Origin: a virus
Virus record (IMG/VR): IMGVR_UViG_3300032083_002724
Location: 1-64,000 of that record
Strand: one strand, 5' to 3'
DNA: 64,000 nt
Both the position numbers and the translations under genes were made by a program. The notes below the pieces were generated by a model, which worked only from the letters and a program-made list of their open reading frames with translations, was not told the origin of the DNA and did no database searches. Positions 1-7,383 of this stretch are shown in pieces (within the stretch, counting starts at the first letter, position 1; every line of letters starts with the position of its first letter).

Positions 1-276
1 ATTTCTGTTTTTGCTTCTGGGCAAACAATATTGCTTGCAGCAGCATCTGGCGCACTTAACACTAGCCTTGGAGTTGCTGAATCTGACATTGTTATTGTCT
101 CAGGTATTGCAGAAGCTGGAGGTGGCGGTGGTGCTACTGCTTCTCAATTAACAGGAGTGTCTGGTATTGCTGATACTGCTTCAGGGATATCAGTGTTTGC
201 TTCTGGTCAGACTATTTTAAATACTTCAAATAACACAATAGTATCAGGAATATCAGTACATTCTGTTAGTGGTAGT
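1..276 (+). repeat. imperfect in-frame repeats coding ISVFASGQTIL
   Basis: Bases 1-33 and 187-219 encode the same eleven residues with several synonymous changes, so the repeat is kept at protein level. A weaker third copy (GISVHSVSG) lies near 250-276. This looks like an internal repeat of a beta-rich fibre rather than a DNA-level signal. Confidence 0.6.
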
Positions 277-399
277 GTAACCTACAACTCAACAGCTAGT
301 GGCAATATTAGTGGCATAAATACCATGCTTTTAGTAGATCAAGCTGCTTACAATTCACTTAACAAAGATTCAAACACACTTTACTTTATACCGGAGTAA
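1..399 (+). CDS. Ser-Gly-rich fibre-like structural protein, 3' end only
   Basis: The frame is open to the left edge, so the start lies outside the window and only the last 132 residues are seen. They are low-complexity, rich in Ser, Gly, Ala, Thr and Ile, with a recurring SG step and an eleven-residue unit (ISVFASGQTIL) encoded at 1-33 and 187-219. The tail ends in NTLYFIPE, a 'D-x-NT-[LI]-YFI' ending that I know from phage tail-fibre and collar proteins and that recurs in the next gene. A five-Gly linker occurs in the middle. I infer a virion fibre or decoration protein; no enzyme motif is visible. The downstream gene follows after four bases. Confidence 0.6.
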   Translation: MSVFASGQTILLAAASGALNTSLGVAESDIVIVSGIAEAGGGGGATASQLTGVSGIADTASGISVFASGQTILNTSNNTIVSGISVHSVSGSVTYNSTASGNISGINTMLLVDQAAYNSLNKDSNTLYFIPE

Positions 400-403
400 T
401 ATA

Positions 404-868
404 ATGCCAGATTACAGTAAAACACGCATACAGTTTCGCAGAGGGACTGCCGCAGAATTTGCTTCTGCTAATCCAGTGCTAGCGTCTGGAGAACCAGCAT
501 TTGCAGTAAATACTAATACCTTAAAAATAGGCGATGGAGAAACTGCTTATTCTAGTCTTTCTGCTGTTGCTGGAGGTGGAGGTGGGATTAGCAATGTTGT
601 AGAAGATACAACTCCACAGCTTGGTGGTAATTTAGATCTTAATTCTAAAGACATAACCGGAGAAGGTGATATACTAAGCACTGGAAGTGGTAACTTCGAT
701 CAAGGAGTTTTTGTAAGCGGTGATCCTGCTGTAAAATCTAGTGCATCGTCTGCGCTTGCTTCTGGTAGTTTGAATGTTAGTGGTGTAACTAATATGGTAA
801 TCACAGATTTAGCTGGCTACTCAGGCATAGCAGTGCCAGATGACAATACAATATATTTTATAGTCTAA
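404..868 (+). CDS. tail fibre protein with Mtd-like N-terminal domain
   Basis: This is a 154-residue protein. Residues about 7-55 (RIQFRRGTAAEF ... LKIGDGETAY) match the short N-terminal domain of phage tropism determinants and tail fibres, normally written RIQLRRDTA ... KIGDGTTAW. A Gly5 linker follows, then a 'DTTPQLGGNLDLNSKDITG' stretch typical of phage fibre shafts. The C-terminus NTIYFIV echoes the preceding gene. The start is ATG at 404 with GGAG about seven bases upstream. The N-terminal domain usually docks a fibre to the particle. I infer a virion role in host contact or fibre attachment. The receptor-binding part may be very short or lie in a partner protein. Confidence 0.75.
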   Translation: MPDYSKTRIQFRRGTAAEFASANPVLASGEPAFAVNTNTLKIGDGETAYSSLSAVAGGGGGISNVVEDTTPQLGGNLDLNSKDITGEGDILSTGSGNFDQGVFVSGDPAVKSSASSALASGSLNVSGVTNMVITDLAGYSGIAVPDDNTIYFIV

Positions 869-878
869 GGGTATAAAA

Positions 879-998
879 ATGTCAAATCAACAAGAAGGCA
901 GGAAAGGGTTGTCAAACATAGCTCTTTACTATGTTGGTGATAGAAAAATAAATCAGATTAAAAAGGGAACTAAAGTAATATACCCATCAGAAGGTTAA
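879..998 (+). CDS. mini-protein A, 39 residues, YVG...KGTKVIYP motif
   Basis: A 39-residue ORF (ATG 879, TAA 996-998) fills most of the space after the fibre gene, with AAGGG upstream. Its core, IALYYVGDRKINQIKKGTKV, is shared with the next mini-ORF. The pattern 'YVG-x-I-x-KI-x-KG-x-KVIYP' resembles C-terminal motifs of phage tail or receptor-binding proteins (Y-LG-x-I-x-IYKGs-x-V-YP). I infer a small virion accessory. It is below usual gene-caller limits, but conserved paralogy with its neighbour and tight packing argue that it is real. Confidence 0.6.
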   Translation: MSNQQEGRKGLSNIALYYVGDRKINQIKKGTKVIYPSEG

Positions 999-1002
999 GA
1001 AT

Positions 1003-1107
1003 ATGGCTGGAAAGGTAAGCTTATCCGATATAGCTTCATATTATGTAGGCAATGTCGCAATAGCTAAAATTTACAAAGGCACTAAAGTAATATATCCAGA
1101 ATCGTAA
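1003..1107 (+). CDS. mini-protein B, 34 residues, paralogue of mini-protein A
   Basis: ATG 1003 to TAA 1105-1107, starting four bases after mini-protein A ends. The product shares 'IA-x-YYVG', 'I-x-KI-x-KGTKVIYP' with the preceding gene, so the two are tandem duplicates that have diverged. AAGG lies about eight bases before the start. Function unknown; the motif and the position beside fibre genes suggest a small virion component. Confidence 0.6.
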   Translation: MAGKVSLSDIASYYVGNVAIAKIYKGTKVIYPES

Positions 1108-1127
1108 CTTAGTAAAGGAGAATAATA

Positions 1128-1349
1128 ATGGCAGTCGTATCAACTACAGATGTAGTAACAAATCCAAACACTTCTTCAGAAGCAACTAAAGAAGCAACAG
1201 TCGTAGTAACATGTCTAGCAACTGGTGAGCATAAAACTATTGATGCAACATTAGATGTTAGTCCAAGTTACACTGTAATTGAAGCTAGACTAACTAGTAG
1301 ATTTGATGACATTGCATACTATAATGCAGTAGATGGAGGCACTCCATGA
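1128..1349 (+). CDS. small acidic hypothetical protein (73 aa)
   Basis: A 73-residue protein rich in Thr, Val and Asp with no membrane segment or cysteine cluster. It has a strong ribosome site (AAAGGAG) about eight bases before ATG 1128. The last bases overlap the next start (ATGA). The composition (alternating Thr/Val) suggests a beta-rich fold. I do not recognise a family. Its place between fibre-like genes and membrane proteins leaves a virion or host-interaction role open. Confidence 0.55.
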   Translation: MAVVSTTDVVTNPNTSSEATKEATVVVTCLATGEHKTIDATLDVSPSYTVIEARLTSRFDDIAYYNAVDGGTP

Positions 1350-1726
1350 TAAAGGAATCAAGACTAAATTTCATATTTATTCTTGTAGTAGCTTTTGCTT
1401 CATACATGGCGTTCAATCAAAAGTCTGCAAACATAGATGGTGGAACTCCATATAGTTGTAATACAGAAGATATTACAAACATGTACGCAGACTACATTCA
1501 AAAATGGAAACAAGAGGTCAATATTGCATTTAATGAAGCTGAAGAAGAAATTATAGATATTGATACTCCAGATATTGTTGGTCCAGATCCAGATCCAAAA
1601 AAATGTATTTGTGGTGGATCGGGATGGATCAAACAAGGCGATGGTCATAAAACAAAATGCCCTTATCATGGAACAGGGATGGGTGATATTATAGAAAAAA
1701 ATGGATTAATTTTACATAGACATTAA
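1346..1726 (+). CDS. membrane-anchored protein with DnaJ-like cysteine knuckle
   Basis: 126 residues. An N-terminal hydrophobic segment (about residues 8-24, FIFILVVAFASYMAF) looks like a signal anchor. A Cys/Asp/Glu-rich middle follows, then near residue 87 comes C-I-C-GGSG-x5-GDGH-x4-CPYHGTG. This resembles one CxCxGxG zinc-binding repeat of DnaJ and short phage proteins with 'CxCGGTGxxxxGDG' modules. It overlaps the upstream gene by four bases. It may be a metal-binding envelope protein; no enzymatic residues are evident. Function unknown. Confidence 0.6.
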   Translation: MIKESRLNFIFILVVAFASYMAFNQKSANIDGGTPYSCNTEDITNMYADYIQKWKQEVNIAFNEAEEEIIDIDTPDIVGPDPDPKKCICGGSGWIKQGDGHKTKCPYHGTGMGDIIEKNGLILHRH

Positions 1727-1736
1727 GATTGGAGAT

Positions 1737-2027
1737 ATGATGGAAGTAGAAATGATACTAAGAATATCAGCTGTTGTTATTGCTGCTATGTTATTATTTG
1801 GAAATGTAGATATATCATATTGGAAAAATAAATTTACAGCACTCTTTAAAAGAAAACCAAGACCAGTTATTGATGAGATAGAAGTAGAAAACGATAAAGC
1901 TTTCCTAGATATTGTAGATCTGTGGTATTCTCTGAGAAATAAATGCTCAGACCAAGAACTAACTCAGGCTGTAGAAAAATTGGACGAGGTATTTCCATTA
2001 TTGAATGCGGAGAATGAAGATGCTTAA
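1737..2027 (+). CDS. small single-pass membrane protein (96 aa)
   Basis: The N-terminal 25 residues form one hydrophobic helix (MILRISAVVIAAMLLFGNV). It is followed by SYWKNKFTALFKRKPR, a basic juxtamembrane stretch, and an acidic soluble tail rich in Glu, Asp and Leu. GGAG sits just upstream of the double start ATG ATG at 1737/1740. Its layout (helix, then YW-x-K, then LF-[KR]-R-K) resembles the small protein at 9422-9625, so the two may be related. The predicted place is the inner membrane with the tail in the cytoplasm (positive-inside rule). Function unknown. Confidence 0.55.
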   Translation: MMEVEMILRISAVVIAAMLLFGNVDISYWKNKFTALFKRKPRPVIDEIEVENDKAFLDIVDLWYSLRNKCSDQELTQAVEKLDEVFPLLNAENEDA

Positions 2028-2490
2028 AAAGATTGTAATAATTACACTTTTAGCTTACGGTGTATTTGGAGGCGGTTTGTTGGATATTCTAGACAAACTG
2101 CCTAAACCAGATCCTAAACCTAATCCACCAGCTAAAATATTAAACATTGACACGCCTAGTCAAGATGTAATTGATAGAGTAAAATTATTTTCCGACATAG
2201 TAACTGATCCTACTGATAAAGCTAAACTGGCGATTTTTAATTATGAATTTGCAACTAGAGTGTTGTCTTATGACATAACATCTCAGCAGACAAATGATGT
2301 CTATACACTTGCTGGTAAGAAATTTTTTAAAAAAGCACTAGTAGATAAGTATGAAGGTCTAGCAGAAAACATCGTAGATCTTCTAACAGAATGTATAGGG
2401 GAAGAAAATCACACACTCTCACAAAAGGAGAAGGAATCACTTCATGAGTATTTCTTAGCGGTAGCTTGGGTTCTAATACAGAAAGGTTAA
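2020..2490 (+). CDS. secreted or lipid-anchored hypothetical with Pro-rich linker
   Basis: I chose ATG 2020 because GGAG lies about eight bases upstream; ATG 2005 and 2014 are in-frame alternatives. The product (156 aa) begins MLKKIVIITLLAYGVFGGG, a clear signal-type segment. A proline/lysine linker (KLPKPDPKPNPP) follows, then a soluble helical domain of about 110 residues. The lack of a lipobox Cys argues against a lipoprotein. The start overlaps the preceding gene by eight bases. The signal segment plus Pro-rich linker recalls spanin-like periplasmic proteins, but no lysis enzyme is nearby, so the role stays open. Confidence 0.5.
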   Translation: MLKKIVIITLLAYGVFGGGLLDILDKLPKPDPKPNPPAKILNIDTPSQDVIDRVKLFSDIVTDPTDKAKLAIFNYEFATRVLSYDITSQQTNDVYTLAGKKFFKKALVDKYEGLAENIVDLLTECIGEENHTLSQKEKESLHEYFLAVAWVLIQKG

Positions 2491-2494
2491 GTAT

Positions 2495-3118
2495 ATGTCA
2501 CCTAGAGAAATATATGAAAATATATCTAATTTATTTAACGGAGAAGGTATTGTAGTCAAAGGATTTAAGATTACATCAAAAACCCCAACTGTTGCTACTG
2601 TAAGATATGATAATGAAATTGCACATATTACATTTGGCGAGAATCAACCTAAAGCAGAAATTACAAAAATAATTACAATTTATGCATACATTGAAAAAAT
2701 AGTTTTTGGGCCAGAAGGTGGATCAATTAAGTTAAGAAACTTTCCAGACTTTAGTTTTAGTTATGCAGAAGAATTATCTACAACTTGTGCCACGTTTGAC
2801 AACTCTGATATTTGCAATGAAATAGAAGTAAAATATTGTAAAAAATCTTACAAAGATATTGCTAAAAAGTGCTTGCAATATTCAGAAGAATGGGCTACAA
2901 TGTCTATGTGTAATGGTATAACTTTTGATAATGCCGATTATTTTGATAGATGGAGACTTAAGGATCAGTGCTATAACTTTGTATATGAAAATGCAGTCGA
3001 AGAGGCAGAAGAAAAATACGGATCAATTATATTGACATGGATTTTCTTGTATGTCATCTTACCAACTATCATAAGATGGATTGTAAATAGATTTTTAGAT
3101 AAATTATTTGATACTTAA
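2495..3118 (+). CDS. C-tail-anchored hypothetical protein (207 aa)
   Basis: The first 90 residues look beta-rich and soluble. The middle (about 90-150) carries eight cysteines spread in pairs, which could form disulphides or bind metal. A hydrophobic segment near the C-terminus (SIILTWIFLYVILPTII) is followed by a basic tail, so the protein is probably C-terminally anchored. It starts five bases after the previous stop, with AAAGG upstream. No family recognised. It closes the run of small membrane genes before the ribonucleotide reductase. Confidence 0.5.
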   Translation: MSPREIYENISNLFNGEGIVVKGFKITSKTPTVATVRYDNEIAHITFGENQPKAEITKIITIYAYIEKIVFGPEGGSIKLRNFPDFSFSYAEELSTTCATFDNSDICNEIEVKYCKKSYKDIAKKCLQYSEEWATMSMCNGITFDNADYFDRWRLKDQCYNFVYENAVEEAEEKYGSIILTWIFLYVILPTIIRWIVNRFLDKLFDT

Positions 3119-3138
3119 AGAAAACACGGAGCTAGTAA

Positions 3139-5322
3139 ATGTCACTCAAGTCACTGATGAGTTATACGTTCGTATCTAAATATGCGAGGTGGGATGAAAA
3201 AAAATTAAGAAGAGAAACATGGGGCGAATCAGTAGATAGAGTAAGGCAAATGATGGTTGATAAGTATGGAGATACGCCAGAAGTATCTAAGGCCATTGAC
3301 CAAGCTTATGGTGACATGAAAAAGAAAAAGATCCTTGGCTCACAAAGAGCTTTACAGTTTGGTGGATCTCCAGTATTTAAACACAATGCTAGAATATATA
3401 ATTGTATTGCGTCGTATATTGATAGAGTAAGATTCTTTCAAGAATGTATGTATTTACTATTATGTGGATGTGGTACTGGATTCTCTGTACAAAAACATCA
3501 CATAGCCAAACTCCCTAATCTAATTAAAGAGAAAACAGGTCAGAAAAAATATGTAATTAAGGACTCCATAGAGGGATGGTCAGATGCTGTAGGTGTTCTT
3601 GTCTCTAGTTATTTTAAGGGGTGTGACTTATTCCCAGAATACAGCGGTAAGAACGTGATGTTTGATTATTCAGAAATCAGACCAGCAGGTGCATACCTCA
3701 AATCCAGTGGTGGAAAAGCACCCGGACCAGACCCTCTTAAAAATGCCTTGACACATATTAAAAAGGTTTTAGACTTGGCAGTTAAGAATGGTCAAAAAAA
3801 GATTACTCCAATCCAAGCATATGATATAGTAATGTATAGTGCAGACGCAGTAATCAGCGGAGGGGTTCGTCGTAGTGCTACGATCTGCGTATTTTCTGGT
3901 GATGATGAAGAGATGGCAAAAGCTAAAACTGGTAATTGGTTTACAGAAAATCCACAACGTGGAAGATCTAACAATTCTGCGCTATTGTTACGAGGCGAAA
4001 CAACTAAAGAACAATTCGCCACATTGATGGAGTCAGTTAAAGAGTTTGGAGAACCCGGATTCGTGTGGTCTGATTCTACAGAACTGATTGTAAACCCTTG
4101 CGTAGAAATTGGCATGTGGCCTGTTGATGAACAAACTGGTGAAACTGGTTGGCAAGCATGTAATCTTTCTACAATTAACTGTGCCAAAGTAACCACAAAG
4201 AAAGAATTCTACAAAGCCTGTGAATCTGCTGCAATTATTGGCACACTACAAGCTGGATTTGCTAGTTTCCCATACCTTGGGGAAGTGTCAGAAAGAATTA
4301 TTAGTCGTGAAGCTTTGCTTGGCGTATCAATGACAGGAGTTATGGAACAGCATGAAATATGTCTTGATCCAGAAGTGCAAAAGAAAGGTGCAGAGATAGT
4401 AAAAGAAACTAATGCTAAATTAGCAAAATGTATTGGCATTAATCAAGCGGCTCGTACAACTTGTGTTAAACCAGAAGGTACATCTAGTTGCATCCTTGGC
4501 ACATCTTCTGGCATTCACCCACATCACGCTAAGAGATACATCCGTAGAGTCCAAGCAAATAAAATGGAGCCTATATACCAGTATTTTAAAACTATCAATC
4601 CTAGAGCGTGTGAAGAGTCTGTATGGTCTAATAATGACTCAGATGATGTAGTTTCTTTTTGCGTAGAAGTTCCAGACGGTGCAAAAATTAAAAATCAAGT
4701 TGGTGCTGTTGATTTACTTGAATATGTCAAGAGTACACAACGTAATTGGGTTATTACTGGCACGAATCCAAAACAATGTACCCAGCCTTGGTTAACACAT
4801 AATGTATCTAATACTATAAATGTTAAGCCAGATGAATGGGAAGATGTAACAGATTTTATTTATAAGCATCGTAAATATTTTTGTGGTGTTTCCCTGCTTC
4901 CAATTGCTGGTGATAAAGATTATGCACAAGCACCTTTCACAACTGTGTATTTACCTAGTGAGCAAATACAGCATTATGGAGATGCAGCGATGTTTGTAAG
5001 TGGTCTAATAGAAGTTGGACTATCTTTGTATGAAGATAACTTATGGGCAGCATGTGATAGCTTACTTGGTGTTGGTCAAAAAGTAAAGGGTAAAGAAAAG
5101 ATTGCATACAAAGAACGATGCCAAAAATTTTCTGATAAATACATGGATGGCGATCTAAAAAGATTGACATACTGTATGAAAGATGTATATAATTGGCATG
5201 AATGGTTAGATATTCAGCGTGAGTATAAAGAAGTTGACTATACAAATGTAATCGAAGAACAAAACAATGTAAATCCAGTACAGGAAGTAGCCTGCGCTGG
5301 AGGTAAATGTGATATTATTTAG
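3139..5322 (+). CDS. nrdJ: adenosylcobalamin-dependent ribonucleoside-triphosphate reductase (class II)
   Basis: This enzyme reduces ribonucleoside triphosphates to dNTPs using a thiyl radical made from adenosylcobalamin. At 727 residues it matches the monomeric class II type (Lactobacillus leichmannii enzyme, about 739). The active-site block N-P-C-V-E lies at residues 319-323 (N, thiyl Cys and Glu). An N-terminal redox Cys is at 89 (IYNCI), and the C-terminal re-reducing pair CAGGKC is at 719/724. It starts with ATG after CGGAG and is followed by dUTPase ten bases later. Class II enzymes need no oxygen and no small subunit, so the phage depends on host or environmental B12. No partner subunit gene is seen, as expected. 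Confidence 0.95.
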   Translation: MSLKSLMSYTFVSKYARWDEKKLRRETWGESVDRVRQMMVDKYGDTPEVSKAIDQAYGDMKKKKILGSQRALQFGGSPVFKHNARIYNCIASYIDRVRFFQECMYLLLCGCGTGFSVQKHHIAKLPNLIKEKTGQKKYVIKDSIEGWSDAVGVLVSSYFKGCDLFPEYSGKNVMFDYSEIRPAGAYLKSSGGKAPGPDPLKNALTHIKKVLDLAVKNGQKKITPIQAYDIVMYSADAVISGGVRRSATICVFSGDDEEMAKAKTGNWFTENPQRGRSNNSALLLRGETTKEQFATLMESVKEFGEPGFVWSDSTELIVNPCVEIGMWPVDEQTGETGWQACNLSTINCAKVTTKKEFYKACESAAIIGTLQAGFASFPYLGEVSERIISREALLGVSMTGVMEQHEICLDPEVQKKGAEIVKETNAKLAKCIGINQAARTTCVKPEGTSSCILGTSSGIHPHHAKRYIRRVQANKMEPIYQYFKTINPRACEESVWSNNDSDDVVSFCVEVPDGAKIKNQVGAVDLLEYVKSTQRNWVITGTNPKQCTQPWLTHNVSNTINVKPDEWEDVTDFIYKHRKYFCGVSLLPIAGDKDYAQAPFTTVYLPSEQIQHYGDAAMFVSGLIEVGLSLYEDNLWAACDSLLGVGQKVKGKEKIAYKERCQKFSDKYMDGDLKRLTYCMKDVYNWHEWLDIQREYKEVDYTNVIEEQNNVNPVQEVACAGGKCDII

Positions 5323-5331
5323 GAGGTTATA

Positions 5332-5757
5332 ATGGTTTTTGTGCATTTTAAATTGTTGAACGGAGTAGCAACCAAACCAACTAAGGCTCACCGTGGTGAC
5401 GCTGGCTATGATTTGTACTCATCTGAGGATACAGTCATTGTTGGCAGACAACGTACAACTATAAAAACGGGAGTCTCTTTAGATATGTCAGAGGGTATGG
5501 CTGGATTAATCTGGCCTCGTTCTGGCCTTTCTGTTAAAAAGGGACTAGATGTTTTAGCTGGAGTCGTGGACTCTGGCTATAGGGGAGAGATCATGGTTTG
5601 TTTATACAATACTTCTGACGAAGATGTAGAAATAAATTGTGGGGATAGAATCGCGCAGATTATATTCCAAGAGGTTCCTCTAGTTTCTCTAATAGAATCA
5701 GAAAAATTAGAGACCTCGCAACGAGGGAGTAATGGTTTTGGCAGCACAGGCATTTAA
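5332..5757 (+). CDS. dut: dUTP diphosphatase
   Basis: Hydrolyses dUTP to dUMP and pyrophosphate, keeping uracil out of DNA and feeding dTMP synthesis. The 141-residue length fits the homotrimeric family. The five motifs appear in order: AGYDLYS, PRSGLS, GVVDSGYRGEI, GDRIAQIIF and the C-terminal arm RGSNGFGSTG that closes over the nucleotide. The ribosome site AGGAGG precedes ATG by a few bases. The 3' end overlaps phoH by 26 bases. It works beside the upstream reductase in dNTP supply. Confidence 0.95.
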   Translation: MVFVHFKLLNGVATKPTKAHRGDAGYDLYSSEDTVIVGRQRTTIKTGVSLDMSEGMAGLIWPRSGLSVKKGLDVLAGVVDSGYRGEIMVCLYNTSDEDVEINCGDRIAQIIFQEVPLVSLIESEKLETSQRGSNGFGSTGI

Positions 5758-6415
5758 TAATAGAAAAAAGCGTAAAGAACAAAAAGCAAGCAAACCAAAC
5801 GTTCTGGAGGCTAAGACTGAAAACCAAAAAGATTATATAAGATCAATAGTAGAAAACGACGTTGTTTTCTGTACTGGACCTTCTGGTAGTGGTAAATCAT
5901 TTATCGCTGCTGGAATTGCAGCACAAAAGATTTTAAAAGACGAGATAGACATGATCATTGTAACTCGTCCTTTAGTTTGTGCAGGTAAAGATATTGGATC
6001 TTTGCCGGGAGAACTGAATGAGAAAATTAAACCTTATCTACAACCTATGGAAGAAAATCTACGTTACTTTCTAGGTAGAGATAAGTTTGGTTATTATTTC
6101 AATCAGCGTAGGATAAGATTTGAGCCGTTAGAAACAATGCGTGGATCTACGTTTCATGATTCTTACATGATTTTAGATGAAGCGCAAAACTGTACACTAG
6201 AACAAATTAAAATGTTTGTTACACGTATGGGTAGACATTCTAAAGCTCTTATAAATGGTGATAATAAACAGACAGATATCTATAAATATACTGGATTAGA
6301 TACCTGTATGCAAAAATTATCCAATGTTACTGGGGTCGGAATCTCTAAATTAGAGTATCATGATATACAGAGGAATGGAATTATTGGGGCAGTATTGTAC
6401 GCACTGGAGAGTTAA
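5732..6415 (+). CDS. phoH: PhoH-like ATPase
   Basis: 227 residues with a P-loop GPSGSGKS at 49-56 and Walker B YMILDEAQ near residue 147. The conserved PhoH stretches TRP, GDIGSLPG-like (KDIGSLPGEL) and INGDNKQTD are present. PhoH proteins are RNA-helicase-like ATPases of poorly known role, common in marine phages. The ATG lies inside the dUTPase 3' end, and the stop overlaps the next start (TAATG). It may act in RNA metabolism or stress during infection; that is inference. Confidence 0.92.
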   Translation: MVLAAQAFNNRKKRKEQKASKPNVLEAKTENQKDYIRSIVENDVVFCTGPSGSGKSFIAAGIAAQKILKDEIDMIIVTRPLVCAGKDIGSLPGELNEKIKPYLQPMEENLRYFLGRDKFGYYFNQRRIRFEPLETMRGSTFHDSYMILDEAQNCTLEQIKMFVTRMGRHSKALINGDNKQTDIYKYTGLDTCMQKLSNVTGVGISKLEYHDIQRNGIIGAVLYALES

Positions 6416-6753
6416 TGTTATACGATTATGGATGCCACGAATGTGGTGAGACTCTAAAGGATGTCAAACAATCTATTCATGATGAAGCACTAACACTATG
6501 CCCATCGTGTGGTAAACATTCCTTAGAAAGAGTACCATATGGTGGGCTAGGTTCTTTTATGAAGCATGGATCTAATACTATTGGTAGTCAAGCTGATAAG
6601 AACTGGTCTAACATGGGTCATTATCAAAAATCAGAAATTGAGTCTAAACGCAAGAGAGATCCTGCGGCAGAAAAGAAAAGGCAAGAGCGAAAAGAAATTA
6701 ATAAAATGACAGCAAAGCAAAAGGAAAGGTATATAAAAACAGGTGAAAAATGA
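6415..6753 (+). CDS. FmdB-type zinc-ribbon protein
   Basis: The N-terminal 45 residues carry the pattern of FmdB-family zinc ribbons: LYDYGCHECGETL, then CPSCGKHSLERV, giving two CxxC pairs that should bind one zinc ion. The remaining 65 residues are highly charged (Lys, Glu, Arg) and likely helical or disordered, so it may bind nucleic acid. It is joined to phoH by TAATG and to the next gene by ATGA. Regulatory and DNA-binding roles are both possible. Confidence 0.75.
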   Translation: MLYDYGCHECGETLKDVKQSIHDEALTLCPSCGKHSLERVPYGGLGSFMKHGSNTIGSQADKNWSNMGHYQKSEIESKRKRDPAAEKKRQERKEINKMTAKQKERYIKTGEK

Positions 6754-7088
6754 AATACGTTGAAAAATACTCTGTAAAAGATGACAAAAAAGAAACTGAC
6801 AATAAGCAATATAATTCTTATGGAGAAACAGTGTCAACAGGAGAAGAGAAGATTTATGCAGAATACAAAGCTATAACTCTATCAGACAGTGTTCAAAAAA
6901 AGTTTTTTGTGCTTACATCTAATGGAAGTCTATTTGACCCAAGAGGAACAGATAGCCATAGAATAAATACCATTCGTACAGAACTAAAGTCAACATCAAA
7001 ACAAACATTTGATTATTATTTACAATATCTTAAAACTAAAAATACTTTATACATGCGTAGAGCAGAGAGGAGTTTTATCAATGGCTAA
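6750..7088 (+). CDS. hypothetical protein (112 aa)
   Basis: A soluble, charged protein with a Lys/Asp-rich N-terminus. The middle segment (ITLSDSVQKKFFVLTSNGSLFDPRG) is its best structured part, and the C-terminal half is helical with many basic residues. It overlaps the zinc-ribbon gene by four bases, so it is translationally coupled. No family recognised and no catalytic motif seen. Confidence 0.55.
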   Translation: MKYVEKYSVKDDKKETDNKQYNSYGETVSTGEEKIYAEYKAITLSDSVQKKFFVLTSNGSLFDPRGTDSHRINTIRTELKSTSKQTFDYYLQYLKTKNTLYMRRAERSFING

Positions 7089-7383
7089 AAAAGGACCAAT
7101 TAGTAAGATAGAAGCATTCTATATTGAAAGCAAGCAACGAGATCTGACTTTGGCAGAAATTGCAGTTGATCTAGATAGGTCAGTATCTTCAATTGAAAAG
7201 TATCTCAAGAAATCTGTAGCTGAAGCGCCCAGACAAACTGGTGTTAAAGTTGGCGATCAATTTGCTAGAAATGACAGAGGTAGCGTTGTAATGACAGAAA
7301 ATGCTTCACAGATGTCAGACGAAAAAAGAAAGAGTTCTGTTAGAAAACCTCAACATTGTGTAACTAAGATTAAGAAGGACTAA
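7081..7383 (+). CDS. small helix-turn-helix protein (100 aa)
   Basis: I place the start at ATG 7081 because GAGAGGAG lies eight bases upstream; in-frame upstream codons lack a site. Residues about 18-45 (LTLAEIAVDLDRSVSSIEKYLKK) form a helix-turn-helix of the LuxR/sigma-like 'A-x-x-L-x-R-S-x-x-S-I-x-x-Y-L' kind. The rest is polar and basic. It could be a phage transcription regulator or a small DNA-binding accessory. It overlaps its upstream neighbour by eight bases and the next gene starts at TAATG. Confidence 0.6.
   Translation: MAKKGPISKIEAFYIESKQRDLTLAEIAVDLDRSVSSIEKYLKKSVAEAPRQTGVKVGDQFARNDRGSVVMTENASQMSDEKRKSSVRKPQHCVTKIKKD

Noticed and set aside
404-868. Diversity-generating retroelement target because of the Mtd-like N-terminal domain
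   Set aside because: No reverse transcriptase and no adenine-substituted template repeat was seen near the gene, and the N-terminal domain is widespread in fibres without such elements.
1346-3118. Holin/spanin lysis cassette
   Set aside because: The proteins have membrane or signal segments, but there is no endolysin nearby and the helix patterns are not those of a known holin class.
3792-4196. Antisense open frame inside the ribonucleotide reductase gene
   Set aside because: It is a by-product of the coding strand. It lacks a ribosome site, and its product has no plausible domain.
6281-6296. T4-type late promoter TATAAATA-like string
   Set aside because: It lies within the phoH coding sequence, and the AT-rich base composition makes such strings common by chance.
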